DNA of 64,000 nucleotides, from positions 1,612,001 to 1,676,000 of the forward strand of contig CAMPDV010000005.1 in assembly GCA_946699065.1 (NCBI GenBank). Direction: 5' to 3'. Positions 47,854-61,900 of this stretch are shown here, piece by piece. This stretch comes from Loxodes magnus. Lineage: Eukaryota; Ciliophora; Karyorelictea; Loxodida; Loxodidae. Each line of letters begins with the position of its first letter. Within the stretch, counting starts at the first letter, position 1. Position numbers and translations under genes: made by a program. The notes under the pieces were generated by a model. That model was not told where the DNA came from and did no database searches. It saw nothing but the letters and a program-made list of their open reading frames with translations.

Positions 47854-49830
47854 GTTTTAATAGTTAATTTCTTTCTTCTTTTAAATTTAAGTTAGAATTA
47901 TAAAGAAATCACCAATATAAATTACTAAAGATTTACTTTTAAATATACAACTAGCCTTTCTATCTTTCTATTGCAGCTTTCAATTACTTATCTCCCTCAT
48001 ATAACTAGAAACTAACCTTTTTACTAGAACTTATTAAAGTTTATATTTCATTCCCTTTAGTTCTATTAATCTTGCATTATTTCGTTATTTGATATGGAAA
48101 TATCTTCTTAAGTTTTTAACTGAATTTAAAGAAATTATTTGAATATTTATTTTAAAAGCTTTATTTTAATCGTTACTAGAATGTTCTGATGCAGGTAAGA
48201 AAACCCCCCTTTCTGCAATAGTTTGATTTAATTATGATTGAGATTTAAATACCTTTATATTAGAATCTGGAATATCATCTAATAAAGCTTTGATTCTTAT
48301 ACTTTCTAATAATTTAAATTAAAAGCACAGTTTGTTAGTTAGGTGCTGTTCAATAACTTAGTAGTTGTAATAACTTTTAATAATGCTTTATATACTATGG
48401 AACTTACTTAAATCTAAGCAAAGGGATTTACATTTTACTTGGTAAATATTTAGATTCAGTTATTGAAAGGCATAATGCTTGGTAATGTAGAAGTAATAAC
48501 TAGAGAAAAAGCATAATATAATAGTTGATTTAGGCTTTAAGCTCTTATTGTATAATATTAAATGGATTATTTTAAGAATGCAATGCTAAATCTGTTTAAT
48601 CTATCTAATCACCTAATTTACTTTATTTATAAAGTGCTACATCTATCTTTTGCTTTATATTTTGGCTTATGCAAACAATCTTCTTTCATTAAGGTTTATT
48701 ACTTTTATTTGCTTCTTCTTTGCAACACTAAGTCTTAGCTTAAAAAAGATAAATAAGCTTTATTTAATTAAAATATAGCCTTTAAATTAAATAATACGTA
48801 AAGTGAAGAAAATATAAAAAGGAGAAAGATTCCTCAAAAAGATGAACTTAAGTACTAAGTAAAGAACAATAGAAATGCATGAGTTAATTATCATACAATA
48901 TCCACTACTAATACTGCTACTACTTAACTTGCAAAAGCTATTTAATAATATTAATTATTATTTAGCAAAGGAAAGCTTCATTCTTTATTAGAATATAATA
49001 AAATAATAAATAATATAATTTAGCTATCTAAAAGTATCTACTTTATTAAATGTTAAAAACTAAATGCTTTATTGCTATTGTCTAAAGTACTAAGCTATAC
49101 AGTTATCCTTATTAATTACTAAAAAGCTATCACTAGTATAAGCAAAGACAACTATAAGTTCTATTATAGTTACATTTGCTATATTTATTAATTAGTTAAA
49201 ATGATAGTTACTACATAGAAGCTAAAAAATAAAATAATAAGAAGGGAATTCAAAAATAGTGAAATAGGATATATTAAGCAATAATAAATTTAAGGAATAG
49301 AAGGATTTTCTATTTGATATTTAAAAGGTTTAATTCATAGAAGATGTAAGAAGCACCTTAAATAATCTTGCAAGTAGTAAAAAAGTAAATTATATAGTAA
49401 AACTTAATTTAATATATAAAGTTTGTTAATTATCTTAGCTTATACAAAAGCTTTAAACTAAATAATTTGATTAATTTAGAGGAGGAATGCTTATTAGCAG
49501 TATATAGTAACAAATGATAATTAATAGTATGAGTAATGAGCTACTATTTCATATGTAAATTAAGAATAACTTATTAAGATATAGCAAGAATAAAACAAGT
49601 TATTTAACTAAACCTCTAATTTAGCAATTTATACTTGGCATTAACTGTCTACTGTTCTATTCTTAATTTTAAATTATTGCTACAAATATACTAGCAAATA
49701 TAATATTCTCTATAAAGCAGATAGAAGAAAGAATAATTGAAGGATGGTAAATAGATAGGCAACAGTAGGTATTAGATGCTATATATTTAACCTTAAATGT
49801 ATAAAAAAAGTTATATTAAAAGTAATTAAA
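47854..49830. other. AT-rich divergent intergenic region
   Basis: 2 kb between the starts of the JmjC gene (-) and an orphan gene (+). A G/C-rich hexamer run near 48207 (AACCCCCC) stands out locally but has no assigned role. Nothing else is seen. Confidence 0.5.
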
Positions 49831-52497
49831 ATGGAGGAGCAAATTAATCAATAAATATAGTAATGAGAAGAAGAACTTAAATCAACTAGAACGATGTACA
49901 ACTAGATAAAGGAGCAATAAATTGAAAATCCTATAATGAATTTTAAAAACACTTTAAACTCACTTAGACTAACAAAAAACAAGTTCCTGTTCCAAATCTA
50001 AAGAGAAAGATAAAAATTAACGTAGAGTTATCGTGAAGAACTGTTTAAAAATAAGTAAATTATGTCTGAAAATAATAAAAATAAATGTGATAGGGAAAAG
50101 ATGGATAGAATAATAGAAAACAAAGAGAAATATAGAATCTAATAAAGCAGAGTTTAAGAAAGAATAAAGGATAATTAAAAAAACTTATCAAATAGTGTAA
50201 TTGAGCATCTTAATGATTCAAGAGTTAATTTAGTTCAAGATAAAATTAGCAAAATGACTCACAAGTTATAAGAGCATCATAAGCATGCTTTTAATGTATT
50301 TATAAAGAAGAAAAATTTAGACAAATAAAAAATATAAAAATTAAGAAAAGAAGCTATTGATCAAGAAAAACATAAATATGAAAAGCTGAAAAAGATTTGC
50401 TAATATCCAGAAGCAAAAAGATGGATTCTTCACTCTGCTTCAGGTGGACGTATTATAAAATAGAATGATAATATAATACATAAACTTATTTCAGAGCAAA
50501 GATCTTAAAGCGTAAGGCGCTAATATGCTAAGAAAAATTATGAAGAAGCTATAGATCCAATTAGGAATTATTTTAATGATCTATACAAATTTCAAAAAAC
50601 TATGTCTCCAAAAAAATTAAGCTAAACTTTAAATTAAAGTTCTGATTTATAGAAATAAAATTTTTCTTCTTCCTTTATTTCTGGTGCTGTTGTTTCAAAT
50701 TTTTAATCTAAACCAATAGAGAAAAAATTTGATAAAGTAGTTTATGATCTAGGCATAAGATGTAGGAAACTTGAAAATTCAGAGACTAACTCAGGAGTAA
50801 TTAATAGTGGTATTATTTTTATGGCTTTGAGAAGTTAAGGAGCTCCTAGGAAAGATAGTATTATTTTTAGCAACCGATAAAGATGTAGAACTGATAGCAC
50901 TGTTGAATGAGATGGCCCATCGTAATATCGTGTTCTCAAAAGAAAACCTAATTTATAATAAGGTCCGAATATAAATGGATGGTAGGTTCATTAACCTGAA
51001 TACGAAATTCCTGTAAAGTTTTTTCATGAATCTTAATACTAAGATGAAGACTTTGAAAAGTGTAGAGAAGCATTTAAAAAAGCAGCCTTTCTACCGAATG
51101 TAAAAGAAGAAATTTAATGTGTTCCAGACATTGAAAATGAATTTTGATAAAATAAAAATTTTAAATAAGAAAACACTCCAAAAGAATGTAAGTTTACTTA
51201 ATGTCAAAACGAAAAAGAGCTATTTCGTAAAGTTAAAAACTACCCTGGATAGTAAAAATAGTTCAGAGAAGCTTTAAGACAAGAATTCAAATCCTTTTCT
51301 TCTTAAAGTTAGCAAAGATCAAATATTGATCCAAGCTTAATAGAATTAAAAAGAGATCCTATTTTCGGTCCAGATGAAAATGTTGACAAGGCTTTAGAAA
51401 AAAGTTTAACATAAACAACTGAAATAAGTTTCTTGAAAATGCAAAGTATCGAAAATGCTGAAAATATATTAAATGAAGATAAGCAAGAAGAAAAGGAAAT
51501 TTAAAAAGAGTTTGAAGTTATTGAACTTATAATGCCTTAAATTAATGAAGAATCGAAGGAAATTAACAGTAAAACTATTGGACAAGCTTTTATTCTTAAC
51601 GCATTTAAATAAGCTAAAAAGGCAAAAAAGAAAGAGCAAAAGTAATAATAAAATGAAGCTTAGAATTAGTAAGAAGAATAAGATTCTGTCTTTAGAAGTT
51701 AACTAGGAACAATGACTGTAGTAAATATTAAGCCCCAGCCAAAGCCTAAAGAATAAATAATAAAAAAGACATTTTAGAGTGAAAATAAGTTGTAAGACTA
51801 AGAGATAGAATAATAAGTTATAAGTGAAGAAAATAAAAAAGAAGAAGAAGCGTAAAATAATAGTTTATAATAAGAAGAAATTATTCATTAATAAAGCCTA
51901 TAAAAAGATATAAATAAGGGTGAATTATCCACTCCTATATTAGAATAAACTCTTAATAAAGAATCAATTAGAAACCAAAGCACCAATATTTTAAAATCTA
52001 GTAATTTATTCAATTTAAATGTTAAGGATGACATTAAAAAAAGTATTTTGCAATAGTTAACTTTTAAGTTTAGCAAAAAACCAAATGAATTGCCTGTCTA
52101 AAAGCCTTAAAGCAAGAAAAAATAAAAGAAATCGAAAAAGAAAAAAGTTCGAGCAATGCAAAGCATATAATTTGACGAAAAGATTTAAAAAGTAATAATA
52201 AATTAAATAAATTTACAGTAACAAAAGAAATAAGAATGAATAGAAGATCTTAACAAGAAAGAAGAATAATATAAAAATTTTATATAACATATAAATGAAG
52301 AATAGAAAAAAATCCAGCAGATGAGAACATTACCTGTGAAATTATAATCATATCTGTAAGATAAAATAAATATTACACTATAATATCTAGAGAGTAAAAA
52401 AAACAAAATTTTAAAGAAAATAAAGGAGAAAGATTTAAGGACAGATTTTCATATTTAGAAGTATCTGAGAAGTAAAATGCATAAATCTTTTACTTGA
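49831..52497 (+). CDS. charged coiled-coil orphan protein, 888 aa
   Basis: A single uninterrupted frame from ATG (MEEQINQQIQQWEEELKST) to UGA (HKSFT). The first 220 residues are strongly helical and basic, with long-heptad character. The middle (about 300-420) is more globular: FDKVVYDLGIRCRKLENSE, FMALRSQGAPRKDSIIF, TDSTVEWDGPSQYRVLKRK. The second half is Lys/Glu/Gln-rich and probably disordered or coiled. No signal peptide or membrane helix. Such proteins in ciliates are often cytoskeletal or ciliary, but nothing here proves that. I do not recognise the family. Confidence 0.75.
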
Positions 52498-52988
52498 TTT
52501 AAGATTTTCTTTTTAAATATCCAATAAAATTAATATTCTTATCATTTCTAAATAAAAATAATAAAGCATCATTACTTTATAGGTTATTTTTTCATGCTAC
52601 TAATAAAGAGCAAATTATTAAGATACATCCCATAAGTTCACTTTTCTTAGCTTAAAATAAAATCTTAAGTTTTAAAGTTAGATTTTATGAAACCTACAAG
52701 CTTAAATTAGATAAATCTTAGAATTGTAAATTAAATAAATTTACTTTATTTATCATACTATATCTGCTAGCTTTAATTTAGAAAAGAGTTAAAAGCTAGA
52801 ATAAAATTATAAAAATAAGCATAGTAAAATCATTCAATTAGTATGATTAAGATCTAGAAGTTAGAAAAAATAGTTAATATAGAAGAGAGAAAAAAGTAGG
52901 ATATAGATTAGAAAGGCTAAATATATAGTAATTTATAAAATTAAAATTAAAGTAATCAAACATTTAATTACCAATTTACTTTAGTAAG
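52498..52988. other. AT-rich intergenic DNA
   Basis: The 5' flank of the IP3-receptor-like gene. No element recognised. Confidence 0.5.
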
Positions 52989-55900
52989 ATGGATAAGGTT
53001 TTAAAATACGGATGCTGTATTACAATTAGTAAAGATGATGGATATATCTATTCCGAAGGATTTATCGATACTTCTCTAAGAATTGAAAGTTGAGGCAGTG
53101 AAAATTAGCTAGACTTTCATTGCTGTATTTTCAGAATACTTCCAGCCTGTAACCATTCTGTATAAAGTTCTGTAATGAAGATAATTAATGAGAAGAATGA
53201 AACTTGATAGTAAGAACTTTTAAAATATGAAGAAGTTTTAGCTTCAGAAATGAAAACAAATAGTGATAACTACAAAAAACTTAAGAACTAGCCTATTAAA
53301 TATAATAGTATGATATATCTTGAGCATATTTAAAGCAACAAATATCTAACTGTAGAACCTAAAGAAACCTCAGATCTCTAAAAAGATAATTTAAAGCTTC
53401 TTCTTAAAGAGTTTGCCTCACTTAACTCTTAATTTAGAATTATTCCTACATATAAATTCTAATAAGATGGAGATAACTTTGTTCGTCATGGTGATTCGAT
53501 TTGTCTTGGAACCAAAGTTACTGATTTTGTTTAAAATGCATATGTTTACACAAGCTTCGATCAAAAGCAGGAGCAAAGACTTCAAAGTCTATGATAAAAG
53601 TTTGTAAAATAAGATGGTTTTAGTGAAAACGTGCGAGAAGTTAATGTAAGTTTGGATAAGAAAGCTTATTGGGCTATAAGCTAATATGCTGATTACATTA
53701 ATAGCAACTAATAAAACTTCACCTGTGGAGATTCTGTTTGGATAAAATTCACAGAAGAAGATTCATGTATTTCTATTTCTCAACAAAAGTTAGAGGAGAC
53801 TAATGAAAGTTGTTCTGAAAGTGAAAATTCTGAAGAAGAAAGCAAAACATTTGACATTCAAAATGTGATTATTAGCCAGTAGGCAATTACAGAAAACGAG
53901 TTTGATAATAAAACAGGAATGATACTTGTTCAAAAGCAAATTTAACAGTAGCCATTATACAACTTTTCTGAAAGCACTCTTATATTTAGTACCAAAACTA
54001 ACGATAGTAATGGCATATGAAGAATAGAGCATGAAAAATTAAAATAAGGAAATGTAATAAATTGAAATTAGCCAATAAGACTCAGACATATTTCAACTGG
54101 AAAGTATTTAGCACTTGTTAAAGAAGAAAGGGGTGTTAATTTTAAAGATCTACACGCGGAACTAGTAAAGAGTCTTTCCATACCAAATTTTTTCAACTTA
54201 AAAATAGTTTCCCAAAGAAAAGAAAACACATTGTGACAATTCGTTCCAATTTAAAAGTCTAATGAAGATTATATAGCAAAAGACTCTTTCGTAAGGATAT
54301 TTCATTAATAGACAAAATAATGAATACATGCTATTTTGAGAAAAAATGATGAAAACAGCTAGCAAATGGAAACATAGGACAACATTAGTTAAATTGTCAC
54401 TCCTGGAGTTATTAGTGAAGCCACAGATCAAAATATTTTCAAAATTGCAAAGGCTGATGAAAAGCAAGTATGAGAAACATTATTCCTTGTAAATTGTTGT
54501 CCAGTACTGAACTATTTTAATAAAATATTAAGTCAAAGCGATTCTTTAGAAAGGCCTAGGAAATTCAAAGCTACAATGCGTCTTATTATCCGTTGTATTG
54601 ATCTCTTGGACGATTTTTGCAACAATAATATGTTAGGAAAGATATAGTCAGAATTTTAATTAGGCTTACCAAATTCTTTACGTTAAGAAATTTTAAGAGA
54701 ACAATATTTTATCGATATATTAGTTGATATGCTAAGACATTCATATAGTGGAATTTTTACTTTAAAAGAAATTTCATCAGCATCATAAAAGAACTTTGCC
54801 CAAGAAAACCAAGTAGACACTCTTTATAGAACTTCTTTCGTTTTTCAAAAACCTAAAATACCAAATACCTAAAAGTTCAATTCTAGCAGTTCCCATTTTT
54901 TCACCAATTAAAAGTTTGAATGTTTGGACGGAGTAATTTAGGTAATCGCAAAAATTTATGGTTTGATAACAAGTATCTGCTGACAAAACTAATAGAACTG
55001 CAAATATGCCTTTAAGTATTTGCCAACTTTTAGAGAAATGCTTAGTTGCAATTTGGGAGTAACTACTTGCGTTCTTTCCATTTTAAAAAATAATGAAGAG
55101 CTTCTACTTAAACTTCATAAGGAATCCTCTTCATTGCCTAGTTTAGTTGACTAAGCTAAAGTTCAAACAAATACAATCAGATTTTATATTGACTAAGCTA
55201 AAAGAGGCACCAACAGAAAACCTCAAGTACTTAAATTTCTAACAAGCGTTTGCATTTGCTAGGATATAGGAATAACGGTTAATTAAGAACTTATCCACAA
55301 TTAAATTTTCAATGAGAGAGTTTCTTAAAGACTTCTCATTCATATTGAAATGTAGGCTTTTATACAGAAACGAACTTGATTAGATTATTATTTTTGTTAA
55401 AGAGAATCCAAAGCAAGCAGGAGAAATGAAAATAGCTCTTGAAGATTGTTTCAATAAAGGGAATTGCGTAAAATACAAGGATGAGATATTTTACTTTACA
55501 TATATGCTAGATTTGTTTGCATCTCTGTGTCAAAGTAGAAATTACGTGTGTAAAGATACAATTCTCTAGTGATTTCCGATGAATATTCTGCATCAAAATA
55601 TTTGGAATGAAAACCTTTCACTTGGTATGATTTATTATTATAGAACTTAGAGCTGCTTTTGCTAGAATACTTATGAATGTTTACTTAGATACTGATCCTA
55701 GAATTGAATATCCAACTCCACTGCTGTGCAGAATTGGATTGTCTTTAGATAAATAAGAGTATATCTAAAACGTAATGAAAGATCGTAAAGTTAGATACAC
55801 TTTAATAGATGAGCAAGATATATTTTTTAATGATAGAAGCTAAGATAAAAACCCTTTCAAGCTACACATCATATAGGAAGAAGAATCCCTTTCTGATCAA

Positions 55901-58900
55901 GAAACTAACAACAGAACTATTTTCGGTGACGAAGTAACAGGAGAAAAAAGATATTCTTCTATACCTAAGAAATAACGTAAAGTTAATTGATCATCTTTGA
56001 AGATAAGAAAATCATCTCTGTCCAATTTGAAATCGATGATCGTATAGAAATAAAGAAAAAGTATTGTTATTAATTAAGAATCATTTGTCAGCGAGCTTAA
56101 GTATGTGTCAGGACAGGAAAGCATTCCTTCTTCCGAAATTTAAATTTAGAGACTAAAATAAGAAATTCTAGAATTTTTCGAAACATATAAAGAAGAACAG
56201 ATAGTTCAGTAAACTGTAGAAACGAAAAACTTAAGTGACTACTTTAGGTTTAGAAAAAAGATTACATAAATATCTGATATCCCTTAGTAGGAGTAAGAAA
56301 TTCCAGATAAACTAAATAACATTAAGGAAAATACTTATAATTGTATGACTTTGGATATCTTACGTATGGCTAATAAAATGTGCAAGCTGTAGCTTTTTGA
56401 TACTGATCTAAAAGCCCGTCCTTTTTATATGGATCAAGTTCTTGATTTCTAAAATCTTAAACAAATCGACTTGGCAAAATTAGTAAGAACGGTTTTCCCT
56501 TTATTTGCAAACTCTTCTATAAAATATTAGGATAAAATAGAAAAATCTGAATAAGACTTTAGTTAAAAAACTCACTTCTTCAAACCTAAAAAGGAGGAAA
56601 ACAAATAAATTACTTAAAGACAGAATTAACTTCTTAAATTCGTGAATATATATGGTAAATCAGATATTACCAGTGAGCCAATAGTAAGAGACTGCGTGGA
56701 ATTAGCTAGTTTAATAAATAATCTAATAACTTCTAATGTGCAGTAATTGGATAATTAATAGAGTTATGAAATCCTAGTCAAAATAGAAATTTGTGATATG
56801 CTAGATTACTATATGCAAAAGAGATAAGACTTCTTTATTGGCAATGCTATTGAATGGTGGAAAAACATTATTTAAAATTAAGAAAGTGAAAATACTAATT
56901 AGGATGTGACATAAATACTTCCTCCCATTATGAAGAACGGAATTGAAATATAGAATGATAAATCAACTTTAGATGAAATAGGAAAGCAAATGGCTAACTT
57001 TGGAAAAAAAGCTGGAAAGTTTTTATTTATAATAAAGAAAAAGAAAGAAAAGCATAAAGTAGATTTACAAGAACACAAATTCTTGAAAATTCAGTAGTTT
57101 GAGCCAGAAATACTTGATCTAGAACAAATTATTAATTTAAAGGAAAAGCAACCTTCGATTTTAGCTTAGTTACTGAGAGCCTTTTATGAATCGAATATTC
57201 CAATTTTATAAAATAAAATAATGAAAATAATAATAACATGCTTTAATCAAAGATCTAATCTAGTTAAGTCTCTAAGTAAGTTGCTCGTTATTTTCAATTA
57301 AAATCATGTCAAACTGTTTAAGTGACTAAAGGGTCCAGCACTAACATAGTTTACTAAATCTGTAGAGTAAGTTGAAGTCTGGCTGAATTACTGAGAAGTT
57401 TCTGAGTATAAGTTTAAAAAATGTAAAAAGCAATTTAAAAAAACTGTAAAGTTACTAGAAAATTTCGAAAATATCTTTTATGAAGATGCAGTTTTAGCAT
57501 CAGATGAAGACGATACTGAAATAATTTCAGCTAAGAAGCAAAAAATACTAAAATAAGTTTAAGTGATGATGGCTTATCTTGGATATCATGAATTATTGAT
57601 AAACTTGATAAAGGATGGAATGCATATAATTGAAAAAATACTAATTAATAAGAAATTGCAGAGCACTTAGTTTGAAAATATCAAGAATCTATTTTAAAAA
57701 TGCTTCTCTATTCTAAGAATATTTTGCTAAGACAATGAGTCCAATTAGAAACTTCTTACTAAATATTTGTATATTTTTCAATAGAACATGCTTATCAGCT
57801 TAAACTAAGTCTCACTTATATGTGAGATTTATAAGAACAACGAGAAACTTATTAAAGGCCTAAAGAAGGAGCAATTAGAATAGTTTTGCAACTTAATAAT
57901 AGCAAAAGGAAGAAGAACTGAGTATCTTTAGTTTTTTAAAAGTATCATTCAAATAAATGAAACTCCTATTCCTTAAATGCAGAATGAAATTCTTAAGACT
58001 CTATTGGATCCTAGATGAAAGTCAAAAATTCTTTATTTTGATGACATTCGTAAATAAAGTTAGTAAGATTTAAACTTTAATTCCCAATATACGTTTTCAT
58101 TTAAGCAAAAGGAAATCCATGAAAACACTTTTTTTAATTATAATGACGAACCTTATTTATATCATGCAGAATTGATCTAAATCTTAACTCTCTGTTGTAA
58201 AAGTACCAAAAAACTCTATATCAACCAAATTAAGTGTCAAAAGTTTCTATCTTTATCTTATATTTTTCACCTATTAAATTCCAAAGATTCCTTTGATATT
58301 TCTGATGAGTAGCAAAACAAAGAATCAATTGAATATAAGATAAGCCTTATCAAGAGACCCTTAGTGAATTTTTTATTCGAAATCTATTTAAATTCAGAAA
58401 ATCCTTCAACAGATTTGCTTCAGTCAGACTAGATAATAGATTTCTTCAACAAAGAAGCTGGAAGGTTTAGTGAAAAAGTAATATTAAACAATAGCGAATA
58501 TACCAAATACATCTTAGATGTCTTACACTTATTTATTGAATTCTATGTCAAAGCAAATAATTTTGCTGAAGAAGCTATAGATCACAACGATGTCACTGTC
58601 TTTAAAAATTTCACCTAAAAAATAGAGAAAAATTTAGAGAAATTTGATTAGACAATGCTGGATAAAGATTATTTTGAAAAGCTTTAAAAATTCTGCCAAT
58701 AATTTTAGTTAGCTATGCCTTATTGTGCTTAGAGCTTAGAAAAAAAGGCAATTAAACTACAATTTTCAGAGTCTTAAGATTAAGTAAGATCCCCTAGAAA
58801 GTCAAGATTATATTTGAATGAAAATCTATTAAATAATAATAGAATTAATTTCAAGTAATTTATGGATAGTCACAACAGCCAAACTGAAGAAGTCCAGTGA

Positions 58901-61900
58901 AACTAATTTGTTAACTTTACATGCTTGGCTAATTTAAAAATAATTACTGCTCTAGAAAAGGAAAAAAATGCTCTTAAACAAGCTATTATATAGTTAGAGG
59001 ATCTTAATTTTGGAGAAAATGTAAAGATAAACTTTAATGATTTCATTAAGAAGCTTGTAGATTTCGTTTTACATTGAGAATAAAATTAGACTGATAAATA
59101 AACTATTATTGGAGTTATTGATCTATTAAGATAAATATTGTAAGAAGAAGAGGATGAAATAAGCAGCGAAATGTAAAACAAGCTAAATGAAATAAATGTG
59201 GCAAATGTCTTAATGATTCTCATTTGCTAACATAATACAGATAAAGAAGTGTTCCTAGCTCTACTTAATTTTGCTAATAAGTTACTAGCAGATGGAAATT
59301 CTAAGGTGCAAGACTCTTTCTACAACTATTTTATGACTTATTCCAATTCAGAAGTATTCTTTCAAAAACTAAATGATATTCTTTAGGAAGAAACCAATTT
59401 TTAGAGTAAGTCAGAAAAGTCTAAAAAGACTAAAAAAATAAAATGCTATAAAACTCAAATTGATAAAGTTCAAGTTACTTTGCAGGTTCTATAGCAACTT
59501 TGCGAAAACCATAACTTAAATTTACAAAATTATTTGCGTCATCAAACTAATTCAAGAAAAAACTATGATTTAGTAATTAAATGTCTTGATAAACTATATC
59601 AGTAGCAGAAGAGAATGTGAAAAAACTCTTATTCTAGCATCATTTAGTGCTATAATACTCTTACTGAGTTAATTTAAGGGCCTTGCTTGGAAAATCAAAT
59701 TTCATTAGTAGATGGAAAATTTCTTGAGATTGCTGCTTCAATATTAGCTTTTAATGAGAATGGTCAAAATCCTTTAGAAAAATTTCCTGAAGCAGAAACC
59801 ACTTAAGATGTTCTTTCTTTAAGAGAAACTTAAGCTTTTCTACAATAAGAGGATGAGGAAATTGAATACCTTTAAAGTTGAAGATTGGCAAGAATAAAAT
59901 ATAGCTGCATGATCACGGTCTTATCTCTTTTAGAAGGAAGAACTGACAACTATATTCTAACAAGGATGATAAAAGCTTTTTCTATTGAAATTTTAAAAGC
60001 AAACTTAACAAATATTCACTAAAACTATATTAAAATGTATGGAAACAAAATATATAGTAAAGAGGCTTTCAAGCATTATTAGTTGCCAACTGATGAGTAT
60101 GATATCTATTTATAAGATAGAAAAGATGAAATATAAGAAAGTAACGAAAGCTAATAAAGAGAATAGCAATAAGCAACGCACTTGAAAGTTATTACTATCC
60201 TAGAAACTGGATTCTTCATTTATTCTTTATTGAAGAGGTTTTAAGAAGATGATGATCCTGAAACTAAATAATTCATTGAGAATGTATTACCTAATACTGA
60301 ATAAGAAAAATAGACAAAATCTTCAATATTTGGACTTGATATTTTATAAGAGTTTGCATAACTTGGCATTAACGGTTTGAAAGAAGGTTTAACATAACTA
60401 TGGAAAGTAAAGAAAAGAATTGAAAATGTAGGAAGACATGAAAATGGAACTCTAGAAGATTCTCCAATAGTCAAAAGATAAAAATTTGAATTGGCTTGAA
60501 AATTTTTCTAAGAACATACAGGTAGTGTAGAAGTAATGTTTAACGGAAAATTACAAAAAGTTTACTTTCCCTTACCACCTGAATCTCTTTATTTTTCAGA
60601 TAGTATGAAAGATTTATTTAATTAAAATGTCGATCGAAGTTCTGAAAAAACGAAACTTATTTATTTACTAGAAAAAGCCGAAGAACTAATAGAAGAAATG
60701 AAGCATGATATGCGATTGAACTTATTCTTCGATAGATATAAACTATTTTCATTTATCGCAAAAAAGGATAAGTTATGAAGGAATATTTCTTTCTACTGTA
60801 CTATTACTCTAAACTTTCTTATCATTTCTACTTACTCTGATTTTATAGAAGGAGTTGATAGATTATAAGATCCAGCAATAATGTATGATAAAAAAAGGAT
60901 AAATGCAACTCGAAGTATTTTTTCATTTTTTGGAGTTTTATAAGTGGTTTCAGCATCTCTTATAGTTTTTCTGTTTATAATTAAGCAAGCTCCTATATTG
61001 TTTTGAAGAGGATGGAAAAAAAAAGAATAAGTAGATCTTTTTATAATAGAGTAACTATTTGGTAAGAAATTAAAAATTCTGAAGAAATTTTATGACTTAA
61101 TATACAGACTTGTGACAGCTTTAATTTATACACTCTCCAACTAATTTATAATGTATTATAGTGGATATATGATTTTTAGTATCTTAGGACTTACTGTTCA
61201 TCATTTCTTCTTCTCCTTTCACTTAATGGACTTATTATTTAGATACCCCTCACTTTAGAATGTAGTAAAAGCAGTTATTGTTCCTAGAAAAGTTCTCTTT
61301 CTAACTTTCTTGCTCTTCATTGTCTTTTAATACTATTTTGCTCTTGCTGGCTACTTTTTTATTAGCGATGATTTTCCTTAATAAGAATGCTATTCACTTA
61401 TTGGCTGCTTTTTAACAATTTTTGATAAGGGATTTAAAGCGAATGGTGGAATAGGAGGATATCTAGATTAATTTAGTTAAACATCGACAATTTCAGTAAC
61501 AGATGGTTTGCATAATAACAAAATAAGATATGGAAGAGTACTTTACGACTAACTATATAACATCATCATCCTAATCATTATGATGAATATTGTACAAGGT
61601 ATTATTATCGATGCATTTGCTATTTTAAGAGGAGCCTACGAATATGATTAAGATGATATTAAAAACAAATGCTTTATATGTGGTCTTGATAGAGAACTAT
61701 TTGAACGAAGAGCAACAAGAGGATGGCTATATCACATTTAAAAAGAGCATTCTCCGTGAAATTATATTTGCTTCATAAATTATTTGAAAAATCAAGATCC
61801 TACTGACTATTCAGGAATTGAAAGCTACTGCAAAAAATTGATTGATGGATAAATTATATCCTGATTCCCTATTCATAGGTAATTTTTTTCCTTTAGAGCT

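Noticed and set aside
61879..61896. An 18-nt intron as a firm call
   Set aside because: Its length keeps the frame and the sequence is also translatable, so the sequence alone cannot prove splicing; it is listed only as possible.
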